DNA from: Metabacillus rhizolycopersici
GTDB lineage: Bacteria; Bacillota; Bacilli; Bacillales; Bacillaceae
Assembly (NCBI RefSeq): GCF_020075705.1
Contig: NZ_JAIQUM010000016.1
Span: forward strand, 21,294 to 85,293
Direction of reading: 5' to 3'
Length of the DNA: 64,000 nt
Notes under the pieces: model-generated
The model's input: the letters and a program-made list of their open reading frames with translations, nothing else
The model's database searches: none
Told to the model about the DNA's origin: nothing
In this document: piece after piece, positions 17,402-27,644 of the stretch
Position numbering within the stretch: position 1 is the stretch's first letter
How the letters are laid out: the number at the start of each line of letters is the position of its first letter
Made by a program: the position numbers and the translations under genes

Positions 17402-19558
17402 ATGAAGTTAATTATTGCAGAAAAGCCATCTGTATCTAAAAATATTGCAGATGCACTGAAAATAAAAGCGCGACAAGACGGGTATTTTGAAGGAAATGGC
17501 TATGTGGTTACATGGGCGTTTGGTCATTTGCTTCAACTATACGATGCAAAAGATTATGATAACAAAATGTCTACATGGAAAATGGAGAACTTTCCATTTA
17601 TCCCTAATACGTTTAAATATAAAGTCAAGGGTGACCCTAGAAACAGAGAAAAGCCAGACAGAGGTGCCCAAAAGCAATTAAAAATTATTCAAAGCTTGAT
17701 GAAAAGAAATGATGTAGACGCTATCATTTCTGCTTGTGATTATGATCGAGAAGGTCAAGTAATTGGTGACAGTATTATTTATAACCTTGGGACAGATAAA
17801 GATGTTTATCGCCTTTTATTAAACGAATGGACACCAGCTGAGGTGATAAAAGGTTTAGAAAATATTAAGCTGAACTCAGAACTTAGACCACTGCAAGATG
17901 CGGGTGTTAGTCGCCAGTGGGCCGATTGGGCTATTGGCATAAACTTAACTTCTGTGGCTACTTTAAAATATCAAAAAGGCAAGGGGAAGGCCTTAAATAT
18001 CGGCCGCGTACTATTACCAACGTTAAAAATTATCTATGATCGCGATAAAGAAATTGAGAACTTTGTTCCTGAACATTATTTTAAACTTCAAGCGACGTTT
18101 AAAACAAAAGATGAACAAGAATATGAAGGAACATATGTAGAGGGAAAAGAAGAGAAATTTAAAAATAAAGAAACTTTAGAAGCGATTCAGCAAGAATTAT
18201 TAAATAAGTCAGCAATTATTTATGATAAGCAAGTACAGAAGAAAAACGAGTATCCTCCGTATTTATTTAACCTTTCTAATTTACAAGGATATATTACAAG
18301 TAAATATAAAGGCTGGACATCTGATAAAGTATTAAAAGTAGCTCAAACCTTGTATGAGAAAAAGTTTATTACATATCCACGTACGGCCAGTGTAGCCTTA
18401 GAAGAAAGTCTTGTCGGTAAAACAGCGAAGGTATTAGAGACTTTATCAGAAGACCTACCATATAAGGATGAAATCAAGTTTGTTAAGTCTAAAAGGATTT
18501 TTGATAACTCAAAAGTAGAAAGTCATAGTGCAATTGTTCCTACTTATATGAAACCTAAAAAGCTAACTATAGATGAAGAGCAAGTGTATCAGGCAATCAA
18601 AAACAGATTTATTATGCAGTTTATGCCTGTTGCGGAGTACGAGGAAACGAGAATTGCAACAAAAATTATGAATACAGACTTAAAAGGACTTTTTATATCA
18701 AAAGGAAAAGTGCAGCTTGTAGAAGGCTGGAAAAAAGTAGAGAAAGTTCAATCGAAAGATACCATTTTACCACTCGTTCAAGTTAACGAGCACGTAGATC
18801 TTGTAAAACATGAAATTACATCACATGTGACCAAGCCACCAAAGCAACATACAGAAAGAACGTTACTTAGAGTAATGGAGACATGTGGGAAAAATTATGA
18901 TGGTGATGGTGAAAGTGAAGAAAACTTGAATGCAATCTTAAGCGGTTTTAGCATTGGTACTCCAGCTACACGTGCAGAAACAATTAAAAAGCTGAAGGAT
19001 GTAGGCTATATCTCGATGCAAAATAAAAATTTGTTATGTACAGAACTTGGGAGAAAGCTTGTAGAAACATTTCCGATAAAAGATTTATTCAATTTAGAGT
19101 TTACAGGTCGCCTCGAAAAGGCATTGTCTGATATTGAAAAAAGAACCTTTAGTAAAAAAGAGTTTTTACAGTTAATCTTTGACTTTACTACAAAATCAGT
19201 TGAGACAATTAAGAATGAAAAAGAAATAACGATTAATGAGGTGGCGACTGAACATAAGACAAATGAAGTAATGGGGAAATGCCCTCTTTGCGGACATGCA
19301 GTGATAGAAGGGCAAAAAGGTTTTGGCTGCAGCAACTGGAAAAATGGCTGTAAATTCGTTATTTGGAAAAATGACAAGTTTCTAGCGACGATGAAGAAAA
19401 AACCTACAAAGACAATGGTCAAAGCACTATTGAAAAATGGTGTTGCACCGGTTAAAGGGTTAACTAGTAAAAAAGGGAATAAGTTCGATGCGCTCTTAAA
19501 GTACGAGAAAAATGCTGATAATGCCTATTTTAGTTGGAAAATGGAGTTTGAGAAGTAA
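17402..19558 (+). CDS. topB: DNA topoisomerase III (type IA)
   Basis: Type IA topoisomerase of 718 residues that relaxes and decatenates DNA through a transient 5'-phosphotyrosine link. The start at 17402 follows AAGGTG by 9 bases; the GTG at 17390 lies inside that site. The Toprim motif (AEKPSVSKNIA at residues 6-16, and DYDREGQ) is complete. The active-site tyrosine is in KFITYPRTAS (about residue 320). A C-terminal zinc ribbon (CPLCGHAV ... CSNWKNGC) follows the core. The core resembles TopB of mobile elements as much as the housekeeping B. subtilis enzyme. It is monocistronic, with a strong terminator. Confidence 0.93.
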   Translation: MKLIIAEKPSVSKNIADALKIKARQDGYFEGNGYVVTWAFGHLLQLYDAKDYDNKMSTWKMENFPFIPNTFKYKVKGDPRNREKPDRGAQKQLKIIQSLMKRNDVDAIISACDYDREGQVIGDSIIYNLGTDKDVYRLLLNEWTPAEVIKGLENIKLNSELRPLQDAGVSRQWADWAIGINLTSVATLKYQKGKGKALNIGRVLLPTLKIIYDRDKEIENFVPEHYFKLQATFKTKDEQEYEGTYVEGKEEKFKNKETLEAIQQELLNKSAIIYDKQVQKKNEYPPYLFNLSNLQGYITSKYKGWTSDKVLKVAQTLYEKKFITYPRTASVALEESLVGKTAKVLETLSEDLPYKDEIKFVKSKRIFDNSKVESHSAIVPTYMKPKKLTIDEEQVYQAIKNRFIMQFMPVAEYEETRIATKIMNTDLKGLFISKGKVQLVEGWKKVEKVQSKDTILPLVQVNEHVDLVKHEITSHVTKPPKQHTERTLLRVMETCGKNYDGDGESEENLNAILSGFSIGTPATRAETIKKLKDVGYISMQNKNLLCTELGRKLVETFPIKDLFNLEFTGRLEKALSDIEKRTFSKKEFLQLIFDFTTKSVETIKNEKEITINEVATEHKTNEVMGKCPLCGHAVIEGQKGFGCSNWKNGCKFVIWKNDKFLATMKKKPTKTMVKALLKNGVAPVKGLTSKKGNKFDALLKYEKNADNAYFSWKMEFEK

Positions 19559-19578
19559 GAAATTCGTCTAATGCTAAA

Positions 19579-19629
19579 CAAGAAAGTTGATTTTCCGTAT
19601 GATACAGAAAATCAACTTTCTTGTTTTTT
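19579..19629 (+). terminator. Terminator of topB
   Basis: Perfect 17-bp stem (CAAGAAAGTTGATTTTC and complement) followed by TTTTTT. Confidence 0.95.
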
Positions 19630-19790
19630 ATACTTTTCTAACATTTGGATTTGCAGCCTTAGGTTTTGTTTGGACATTTTATGAGAAGATGTATATTTTT
19701 TCCATCCACTACCAAATATAAACTATACAAGTAAATACAAATCATTTGTTAGAACGTTAATTCATTGTTAACAAAGGGAATGGAAAAAAT

Positions 19791-20884
19791 ATGCTTGAAA
19801 ATGTGAAAATTAGCAGTCGCCAATTATTGATTTTCGTCATCATTCAAACCATCGGAGATTCTATTTTGGTTTTACCAGCAATTACTTCATATGAGACAAA
19901 ACAAGATGCTTGGATTGTTGCTGTTATTAGTGTTGGAGTAGGCTCGTTAGTAGTGTTTCTGTATTCTTCATTAAGCAAGCTCTATCCTGAATTGTCGTTG
20001 ATTGAATATAGCGAAAAAATCTTTGGTAAATGGCTAGGAATCACAATTGCATTGTTGTTTGTCATTTATACCTTTATCATTTGTACATTATATTTGAGGG
20101 AAGTCGGGGTTTTTATGACAACTCAAATTTTGCCGGAAACCCCTATCCAAGCAATTTTAATTCTGACCATGATTGTTGTATTATTTGCGTCTCGCCTCGG
20201 ATTTGAACCACTAATTCGAAGTTCAGATTTGCTTTTTCCTTATGTCATACTGCTTTTATTACCGTTAATTATTTTTCTTTTGCCGGAATTTAAGTTTGCA
20301 AATATACAACCAGTATTTGAAGGCGGGTTTAAACCAATCATAAGGGGATCTTTTACATTCATTGCATTTCCCTTTCTTGAACTCGTCGAAATTCTGATGA
20401 TACTTCCTTATGTAAATGAAAAAGAAACGATTGGAAAAAGTCTATATATCGGTGCATTATTAGGAGGTTTGGTATTAATTATTATTACGTCAGTGACAAA
20501 TTTAGTATTTGGTGCTGATTTAATTTCAAGGCAAGTATATCCAAGTTTTATATTGGCTAAAAATGTAAATGTTGAAGATTTTTTTCGCGAATTGAAGCGA
20601 CGCTTGCCTCTATATGGTTAATTACGATCTTCTTTAAAATCGCTTTTTATTTTTATGTAACGGTGCTAGGTCTTTCCTTATTATTAAAATTTCAAAATTA
20701 TCGTCCTCTTATTTTTCCGCTAGGATTAAATGTATTGGTCCTTACTTTATTTATTTCTCCAAATATTACTTATTATAATAACATGCTTTCAAAAATGTGG
20801 TGACTTGTTGATTTTACATTTGGTTTATTTCTCCCGTTTTTATTACTAGTAGTTGGAAAATATCGCGTCAAAAAAATGTTTTAG
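19791..20884 (+). pseudogene. GerAB/GerKB-type spore germination permease, frameshifted
   Basis: An endospore germinant-receptor B subunit (APC-type transporter fold, about ten membrane segments). The first 263 residues are intact, from MLENVKISSRQLLIFVIIQT to NVNVEDFF. A one-base deletion in the T run at 20578-20584 then shifts the frame, giving an early stop at 20619. The correct sequence resumes one frame over (IEATLASIWLITIFFKIAFY). It meets an in-frame TGA at 20801, probably from TGG, and ends at 20884. The total of about 365 codons matches the family. No A or C subunit gene adjoins it, so it is an orphan and probably inactive. Confidence 0.9.
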
Positions 20885-21430
20885 GTTTGGTTTCGTGATT
20901 CGTTTGGGCTCATGGGGTAAATATAATGTGAGCGATTACTTTCTTAAATTACTGAAGCCCAAGCATCCCAAAATGAATTTACTACAGATTACCGGTATAA
21001 ACCCACCTCTATTAAAATTTTAAGCGCTCGAGGACAATTAGAAGGGGATAGGCTGTCAATAAAAGGGTAATGTGCCCATCGGATATATCTTTCCCTCTAT
21101 GTGATATAAATCCAAATCCACTACTTAACCCAATATTGGATCAAATCAACTATCATTGCTGGTAAGCTGCCCTTTTTAGAAGGTGCGAAAAGTTCGATTA
21201 AACTTAACATAAAAAGTACCTTTCCATAGTCTTAAAAATAATGAATCTTAGTTTTATATATTTTGATTTATAATGAAAAGTGTCATTAATTTAAAAATGT
21301 AGATTCACATTTTCTATTAAAGATGTGTTAAATTATGTACAATATGTATATATTATTGTTTTCTAAGGATAGAATCGATATACTATTAAGTTGTACGTTT
21401 CTATATTTATTAACCAAAATGAAAGAATAT
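20885..21430. other. Non-coding stretch before miaB
   Basis: A short open stretch on the plus strand near 20952-21070 reads NEFTTDYRYKPTSIKILSAR but has no start or recognisable family. Otherwise nothing is seen. The miaB promoter was not identified. Confidence 0.4.
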
Positions 21431-21505
21431 TTACCCCGCACTAACGGACAGTAATACACTCACCACCAAGCAATTACTGGATCAAAGTGGCGAAGGTGGA
21501 GGGTA
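21431..21505. repeat. TTATCCC-family palindromic repeat, copy 2 (ends degenerate)
   Basis: It starts TTACCCCGCACTAACGGACA and ends GGAGGGTA. AGTAAT/ATTACT and CACCACC/GGTGG can pair inside. It sits about 110 bases upstream of miaB. Confidence 0.55.
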
Positions 21506-21616
21506 TTTGCCCATAAAAGCTAAGGTAAGTTTCACAAACCATTAGTGGAGAGTAAAGAAAAAACCACTGATAGAGTGATCATCAATGTAAGGAATGTTTG
21601 AAAGGAGAATAACATA

Positions 21617-23143
21617 ATGAATGAACAGCAACGTAAGGAAAGTACTCAAGTAAACCCATCGGACAAAAAATCCGAAAAGGACTACAGCAAGTATTTTCAA
21701 GCAGTGTATATGCCACCTTCCTTGAAGGACGCGAAAAAACGTGGAAAAGAAGAAGTACAATATGATGGCTTTGCTATTCCAGAACAATTTAGAGGGATGG
21801 GGCAAGGAAAGAAATTTTACATTCGCACATACGGTTGTCAAATGAATGAGCATGATACAGAGGTTATGGCAGGTATTTTCATGGCACTAGGCTATGAGCC
21901 AACAGATGGTGTTGCCGATGCCGATGTTATTTTACTAAACACCTGTGCGATTCGTGAAAATGCAGAAAACAAAGTATTTGGTGAGCTTGGACACTTAAAA
22001 ACGTTGAAAAAGGGCAGACCTGACTTATTATTAGGTGTTTGCGGCTGTATGTCTCAGGAAGAATCTGTTGTAAATCGTATTTTAAAGGTTCATCCGTTTG
22101 TTGATATGATTTTTGGAACACACAACATCCATCGTTTGCCTAACATCTTAAACGAAGCCTATCTTTCAAAAGAAATGGTCGTTGAAGTATGGTCAAAAGA
22201 AGGGGACGTTATTGAAAATCTTCCTAAAGTACGTAAAGGGGAGATTAAAGCATGGGTAAACATTATGTACGGCTGCGATAAATTCTGTACGTACTGTATC
22301 GTTCCGTATACACGTGGGAAAGAGCGTAGTCGTCGCCCTGAGGAAATTATCCATGAAGTTCGTCAGTTGGCTGCTCAAGGCTATAAGGAAATCACACTTC
22401 TTGGCCAAAACGTAAATGCGTACGGAAAAGACTTTGAAGATATGGACTATGGTTTAGGTCATTTAATGGATGAAATTTCTAAAATTGATATTCCGAGAAT
22501 TCGTTTTACAACAAGTCATCCGCGTGACTTTGATGATCATCTGATTGAAGTTTTAGCAAAAGGTGGAAATCTATTAGATCATATTCATTTACCAGTACAA
22601 TCTGGTAGCACCGATGTTCTAAAGATTATGGCCCGAAAATATAGTCGTGAACATTATTTAGAATTAGTACGTAAAATTAAGGAAGCAATGCCAAATGCAT
22701 CGCTAACGACAGATATCATTGTCGGTTTCCCAAATGAAACAGAGGAGCAATTTGAAGAAACACTTTCATTGTATCGTGAAGTAGGATTTGATAGTGCTTA
22801 TACGTTTATCTATTCACCACGTGAAGGTACTCCTGCAGCAAAAATGGAGGACAACGTACCAATGGAAGTGAAAAAGGAACGTCTGCAACGACTAAATGCT
22901 CTTGTAAATGAAACATCTGCTAAAAAATTAAAGGAATATGAAGGGCAAATTGTTAACGTTCTTGTCGAGGGTGAAAGTAAAAATAACCCGGATGTATTAG
23001 CAGGCTACACTGAAAAAAGTAAGCTAGTAAATTTTAGAGCACCTAAATCTGTCATTGGGCAAATTGTAAAGGTGAAAATTACAACAGCAAAAACTTGGAC
23101 ACTTAACGGAGATATAGTAGAAGAATCAGTTGAGGTGAAATAA
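21617..23143 (+). CDS. miaB: tRNA-2-methylthio-N6-dimethylallyladenosine synthase
   Basis: Radical-SAM methylthiotransferase that converts i6A37 to ms2i6A37 in tRNAs reading UNN codons. It has 508 residues, matching B. subtilis. The N-terminal UPF0004 domain has [11 protein letters not shown] (cluster cysteine), LLNTCAIRE and CGCMSQ. The radical-SAM motif is CDKFCTYC (about residue 220), and a C-terminal TRAM domain binds tRNA. AAAGGAG is 8 bases before the ATG. ricA starts one base after its stop, so they form an operon. MiaA, which makes the i6A substrate, is encoded at 31.8 kb. Confidence 0.98.
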   Translation: MNEQQRKESTQVNPSDKKSEKDYSKYFQAVYMPPSLKDAKKRGKEEVQYDGFAIPEQFRGMGQGKKFYIRTYGCQMNEHDTEVMAGIFMALGYEPTDGVADADVILLNTCAIRENAENKVFGELGHLKTLKKGRPDLLLGVCGCMSQEESVVNRILKVHPFVDMIFGTHNIHRLPNILNEAYLSKEMVVEVWSKEGDVIENLPKVRKGEIKAWVNIMYGCDKFCTYCIVPYTRGKERSRRPEEIIHEVRQLAAQGYKEITLLGQNVNAYGKDFEDMDYGLGHLMDEISKIDIPRIRFTTSHPRDFDDHLIEVLAKGGNLLDHIHLPVQSGSTDVLKIMARKYSREHYLELVRKIKEAMPNASLTTDIIVGFPNETEEQFEETLSLYREVGFDSAYTFIYSPREGTPAAKMEDNVPMEVKKERLQRLNALVNETSAKKLKEYEGQIVNVLVEGESKNNPDVLAGYTEKSKLVNFRAPKSVIGQIVKVKITTAKTWTLNGDIVEESVEVK

Positions 23144-23144
23144 G

Positions 23145-23579
23145 ATGGCATTGTATACAAAGGACGATATCGTAGCAAAAGCTCGAGAACTTGCACTAAT
23201 GATTTCTGAATCAAATGAAGTTGATTTCTTTAAGCGCGCAGAGGCACAAATCAATGAAAATAAAAAAATAAGTGAAATGCTTGCACAGATAAAAAGTCTT
23301 CAGAAACAGGCTGTAAATTACCAGCATTATGGGAAGCATGAAGCATTAAAGCAAGTTGAAGCGAAAATTGAAAAAATTCAAGATGAATTGGATGAAATCC
23401 CAATTATTCAAGAATTCCAAGAATCTCAAGTTGAAGTAAACGATTTACTGCAGCTTGTTTCTCATACGATTTCAAATAAAGTAACCAATGAAATTATTAC
23501 CTCAACAGGTGGAGATCTGTTAGCAGGTGAAACAGGATCAAAGGTCAAAAGTTCATCTGGAGAAAACTGCTCTTACTAG
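23145..23579 (+). CDS. ricA: RicA (YmcA), RNase Y specificity-complex subunit
   Basis: A 144-residue helical protein of the YlbF/YmcA family. In B. subtilis RicA (YmcA) works with RicF and RicT in an Fe-S-containing complex that stimulates RNA maturation by RNase Y and promotes competence, sporulation and biofilm formation. The central block RAEAQINENKKISEMLAQIK and the C-terminal NEIITSTGGDLL are family signatures. The last residues include a cysteine (GENCSY), as in other RicA proteins. It is translationally coupled to miaB, with GAGGTGA inside the miaB end as ribosome site. Confidence 0.95.
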   Translation: MALYTKDDIVAKARELALMISESNEVDFFKRAEAQINENKKISEMLAQIKSLQKQAVNYQHYGKHEALKQVEAKIEKIQDELDEIPIIQEFQESQVEVNDLLQLVSHTISNKVTNEIITSTGGDLLAGETGSKVKSSSGENCSY

Positions 23580-23581
23580 TT

Positions 23582-23621
23582 AAAAACGAGGCTATGGCAA
23601 ATACGCTAGCCTCGTTTTTTT
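23582..23621 (+). terminator. Terminator of miaB-ricA
   Basis: AAAACGAGGCTA / TAGCCTCGTTTT stem followed by a T run. Confidence 0.95.
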
Positions 23622-23855
23622 ATGTTCTTTTTTAGAAACCACTCACGATCAATTGAATTCAAATTGAAAATACCTCATGCTATCAGACAGAGAAAATTCA
23701 ACCAGAATGAATTTTTTTTACAAATAAGCATATCGACGACGAACATTTCATACATTTATTTGAATCATTTAACTTGACTAATAGTCCAAGAACGAGTTTG
23801 TAGAATGATTCGTTTAAAACAGGAAAGCGAGATTTACCCTAATCTTTATGAGTAG

Positions 23856-23930
23856 TTATCCCACACCTATCTTCTTTGCTTCTCTAGAATCTTGAGGTAG
23901 GAGATTTACAAAAGCTAGGTTAACAACTAA
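23856..23930. repeat. TTATCCC-family repeat, copy 3 (right end degenerate)
   Basis: It begins TTATCCCACACCTATCTTCT and contains GAATCTTGAGGTAGG, which is also in the copy at 57522. The GGGATAA end is missing. Nothing else is seen in 23622-24120. At 24157-24195 a near-tandem pair (CGTTAATTAGTTAGCACAAT / CGTTAATTGCCTAGCATAGG) precedes cotE. Confidence 0.5.
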
Positions 23931-24227
23931 AAACCTCATATAACGAATTGAGAATAAGTTCGAATTCATTTGGTGATCGTCATTGCATTTAATAGAAAGT
24001 ACTTGATGATGAAAGAAGTCCCAACAGATAAAATGGACATAAATTTTTTGGAGTAAACAAGCACCATTTTCGCTTTTTAGGCACATATTCATTTCTCAAC
24101 GCATACAATGAACTATACGGTTTCATGTAATGGAGAAACCTGTCATCATTTTCGTTAATTAGTTAGCACAATCGTTAATTGCCTAGCATAGGATTATATG
24201 AAGATTTATTGAGGAGGGTATGCTCGA

Positions 24228-24770
24228 ATGTCTGAATACAGAGAAATAATTACGAAAGCAGTAGTTGCGAAAGGCCGCAAATTTTCACAATGTACACATA
24301 CGATTACACCATCGCAAAAACCTGCGAGCATTTTAGGTGGTTGGATCATAAACCATAATTATGATGCACACAAGAAGGGTAAAACAGTTGTCGTAGTAGG
24401 AACTTACGACATAAGCGTTTGGTATTCCTACAAAGAAAACACAAAAACAGAGGTAGTAACAGAGAGAGTCGAATATGAAGATGTCATTAAATTAAGATAT
24501 AAGGATGACAACTTTCTTGATGATGAACACGAAGTGATTTGTAAAGTATTACAACAACCAAATTGTCTAGAGGTTACAATTTCACCAAATGGCAATAAAA
24601 TTATTGTTCAAGCAGAAAGAGAGCATCTCGCAGAAGTAATTGGTGAAACAAAAGTGTGTGTACACGTAAACCCAGATGGTTGTGAAGATGATGAAGATTG
24701 GGAAGAAGAGTTGGATGACGAATTTGAAGATTTAAACCCAGAATTTTTAATTGGAGACGTTGAAGAGTAA
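24228..24770 (+). CDS. cotE: Outer spore coat morphogenetic protein CotE
   Basis: CotE organises assembly of the outer spore coat. It has 180 residues, as in B. subtilis (181). The start [20 protein letters not shown], the central [13 protein letters not shown], and the very acidic C-terminal tail ([15 protein letters not shown]) are all typical. GAGGAGGG lies 10 bases before the ATG. It has its own terminator and should be transcribed in the mother cell (sigma-E, then sigma-K in B. subtilis). A possible -10 (CATAGGAT at 24187) is weak. It sits between ricA and mutS, as in other Bacillus. Confidence 0.97.
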   Translation: MSEYREIITKAVVAKGRKFSQCTHTITPSQKPASILGGWIINHNYDAHKKGKTVVVVGTYDISVWYSYKENTKTEVVTERVEYEDVIKLRYKDDNFLDDEHEVICKVLQQPNCLEVTISPNGNKIIVQAEREHLAEVIGETKVCVHVNPDGCEDDEDWEEELDDEFEDLNPEFLIGDVEE

Positions 24771-24801
24771 CTAGGAGGAAAAGCCCTCCTAGTTTCTTTT
24801 T
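24769..24801 (+). terminator. Terminator of cotE
   Basis: AACTAGGAGG / CCTCCTAGTT stem, 6-base loop, then TCTTTTT; it overlaps the stop codon. Confidence 0.92.
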
Positions 24802-24917
24802 AGCTAATGATAATGTTATGTAAACTAAAAGAAGTGACCACTGGATTATGTCGTTCAATTCCTTATGGCTATGATTGATAGAAAAATAATCCTAAAATGA
24901 ACATTTCACGTTAGGTT

Positions 24918-24969
24918 CCTGTGATTTCCATTCACATTATCACAGGGAATTGTCGATCTATGCTATAAT
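24918..24969 (+). promoter_or_regulatory. mutS promoter region with an 8-bp palindrome
   Basis: An extended -10 (TGCTATAAT, 24961-24969) lies 46 bases before the mutS start. No good -35 is present. In its place is the right arm of an inverted repeat CCTGTGAT (24918-24925) ... ATCACAGG (24939-24946), which could be a regulator-binding site. Confidence 0.5.
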
Positions 24970-25014
24970 AATAGTTGATTTTTAAGTACGTTTTAGTGAT
25001 ATTGGAGGATTAAT

Positions 25015-27606
25015 ATGGCAACATACACGCCGATGATACAGCAATATTTAAAGATTAAGGCAGACTACCAAGATGCCTTTTTATTTTTTCGTTTAGGTGA
25101 TTTTTATGAAATGTTCTTTCAGGATGCCATCAATGCATCACAAGAATTAGAAATTACGTTAACTAGCAGAGATGGTGGTGGAGATGAGAAAATCCCGATG
25201 TGTGGGGTTCCTTATCATGCTGCACCTAATTATATTGAGCAACTTATATTAAAAGGATTTAAAGTTGCGATTTGCGAACAAACAGAGGATCCAAAGCAAG
25301 CAAAAGGTGTAGTAAGAAGAGAGGTTGTTCAGCTTATTACACCTGGAACGGTGATGGATGGAAAAGGCATTCATGACAAAGAAAATAACTATATTGCTTC
25401 AATTACAGCATTTGATTCCCAATTTGGACTTGCTTTAAGTGATTTAACAACGGGTGAAAACCTTGTGGCGATTTGTTCAAGCTTTGATGAAATTTTGAAC
25501 GAGATCTATTCAGTTGGAGCAAAGGAAGTTGTCATTTCAAGCAATTTTCCTGATGAATGGAAAAAGCAACTTATTGACCGTTGCCAAGCAACATTATCGT
25601 ATGAATCGGAAACGACGATCTCTTCAGATTTTGTAGAGATCATCGAGGAATTACATGATGAACGATTCACCTGCACATTTGGAAGACTGTTAACCTATCT
25701 TCAACGAACACAAAAGCGTAGTCTTGAACATCTTCAACAGGTGAACGTGTACTATTTACACGATTCAATGAAAATTGATCTTCATTCAAAGCGAAATTTA
25801 GAGTTAACTGAAACGATTCGCTCAAAAGGGAAAAAAGGATCGTTATTATGGTTATTAGATGAAACAAAAACGGCGATGGGCGGAAGATTACTAAAGCAAT
25901 GGGTTGATAAGCCATTAGTCAACCGTGCAAAAATTGAAGCTCGTCTTACAATGGTCGAAACATTGATCTCGAACTATTTTGAACGCGAGGATTTACGTGC
26001 TCTACTTAAAGAGGTATATGACTTAGAAAGACTTGCTGGACGAGTTGCCTTTGGAAATGTGAATGCAAGAGATTTACTTCAATTAAACAAATCACTTCAA
26101 CAAGTCCCAGCTATTGAAGAGCTATGTCAGTCGTTAAAAAATGAAGTTTTTCTGTCCGAACCATTAGATGCTTGTGAGGACTTAAGTAAATTATTAGAAG
26201 ATGCAATTGTTGAAAACCCACCTCTTTCAGTGAAGGAAGGAAATATTATAAGAGACGGTTATCACGCCCAGCTTGATCAATATCGTGATGCAAGTAGAAA
26301 TGGTAAAACGTGGATTGCGCAATTAGAGCAGCAAGAACGTCAAAAAACAGGGATTAAATCATTGAAAATTGGCTACAACCGAGTGTTTGGCTATTATATC
26401 GAAGTGACAAGAGCAAATCTGCATTTATTACAGGAGGGCATGTACGAGCGGAAGCAAACCTTGACGAATGCAGAGCGTTTTATTACACCTGAATTAAAAG
26501 AAAAAGAAACATTAATCTTAGAAGCAGAAGAAAAGATTGTTGAACTCGAATATCAATTATTTGTCGACCTAAGAGAACAGGTGAAGCAATATATTCCTAG
26601 ATTACAGCTATTGGCTAAGCGTATAAGTGAGCTGGATGTTCTTCAATGCTTTGCAACAGTTAGTGAAAATCGTCATTATAGTAAGCCACAGTTTTCACAA
26701 ACAGGAGAGCTTTTCATGAAAGATGGCCGTCATCCGGTCGTTGAAAAAGTGATGGATTCACAAGAGTATGTTCCGAATGATTGTTTTTTCAATGATCAGC
26801 GTCAAATGCTTCTCATTACTGGTCCGAATATGTCAGGGAAAAGTACGTACATGCGTCAAGTTGCTTTAACCGCGATTTTAGCGCAAATCGGCTGTTACGT
26901 ACCTGCATCAGAAGCGGTGTTACCAATTTTTGATCAAATCTTTACTAGAATTGGTGCCGCGGATGATTTGATTTCAGGACAAAGTACATTTATGGTGGAA
27001 ATGCTTGAGGCTAAAAATGCGATTGCACATGCTACCTCGCAAAGTTTAATCCTATTTGATGAAATTGGAAGAGGGACGTCAACCTATGATGGTATGGCGT
27101 TAGCACAGGCGATTATTGAACATATACACGAGCATATTGGTGCAAAAACATTATTTTCTACGCATTACCATGAGTTAACGATCCTTGAAGAACAATTGAG
27201 CTCGTTAAAAAATATTCATGTTAAAGCCATTGAAGAGAATGGTAAGGTTGTCTTTTTACACAAAATTGAAGAGGGTGCCGCCGATAAAAGCTATGGCATA
27301 CATGTTGCTGAGTTAGCGGATCTGCCAAAGTCTCTTATTACACGAGCTAAGGAAATTTTAATCGAATTAGAAGCTGATAAAACAGTAACAAAACCAATGA
27401 CGAAGGAAACAGTTGTAAAAGAAGAAGTTTATACAGATGCGCAACTATCTTTATTCTCTGAGGAAAAGAAAATACCTAAAAAAGCTCCTTCCTTACAGAA
27501 AAAAGAACAAGCTGTTATTGATTTATTGAAGTCAATGAATTTATTAGAAATGACACCATTAGATGCAATGAATGAATTGTATCAGCTCCAGAAAAAAGTA
27601 AAATAG
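25015..27606 (+). CDS. mutS: DNA mismatch repair protein MutS
   Basis: MutS recognises base mismatches and small loops and recruits MutL. It has 863 residues in the usual order: mismatch-binding domain I with the FYEMF wedge motif (about residues 28-32), connector, core/lever, clamp, and ATPase domain. Walker A is GPNMSGKST (about 603-611) and Walker B is [16 protein letters not shown]. The C-terminal tail carries a beta-clamp-like QLSLF motif. GGAGG precedes the ATG by 7 bases. mutL follows 38 bases later, so they form an operon. Confidence 0.98.
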   Translation: MATYTPMIQQYLKIKADYQDAFLFFRLGDFYEMFFQDAINASQELEITLTSRDGGGDEKIPMCGVPYHAAPNYIEQLILKGFKVAICEQTEDPKQAKGVVRREVVQLITPGTVMDGKGIHDKENNYIASITAFDSQFGLALSDLTTGENLVAICSSFDEILNEIYSVGAKEVVISSNFPDEWKKQLIDRCQATLSYESETTISSDFVEIIEELHDERFTCTFGRLLTYLQRTQKRSLEHLQQVNVYYLHDSMKIDLHSKRNLELTETIRSKGKKGSLLWLLDETKTAMGGRLLKQWVDKPLVNRAKIEARLTMVETLISNYFEREDLRALLKEVYDLERLAGRVAFGNVNARDLLQLNKSLQQVPAIEELCQSLKNEVFLSEPLDACEDLSKLLEDAIVENPPLSVKEGNIIRDGYHAQLDQYRDASRNGKTWIAQLEQQERQKTGIKSLKIGYNRVFGYYIEVTRANLHLLQEGMYERKQTLTNAERFITPELKEKETLILEAEEKIVELEYQLFVDLREQVKQYIPRLQLLAKRISELDVLQCFATVSENRHYSKPQFSQTGELFMKDGRHPVVEKVMDSQEYVPNDCFFNDQRQMLLITGPNMSGKSTYMRQVALTAILAQIGCYVPASEAVLPIFDQIFTRIGAADDLISGQSTFMVEMLEAKNAIAHATSQSLILFDEIGRGTSTYDGMALAQAIIEHIHEHIGAKTLFSTHYHELTILEEQLSSLKNIHVKAIEENGKVVFLHKIEEGAADKSYGIHVAELADLPKSLITRAKEILIELEADKTVTKPMTKETVVKEEVYTDAQLSLFSEEKKIPKKAPSLQKKEQAVIDLLKSMNLLEMTPLDAMNELYQLQKKVK

Positions 27607-27644
27607 AGTGCCAGAATGGTTAAAAACAAAGAGAGGTGAGAGTC

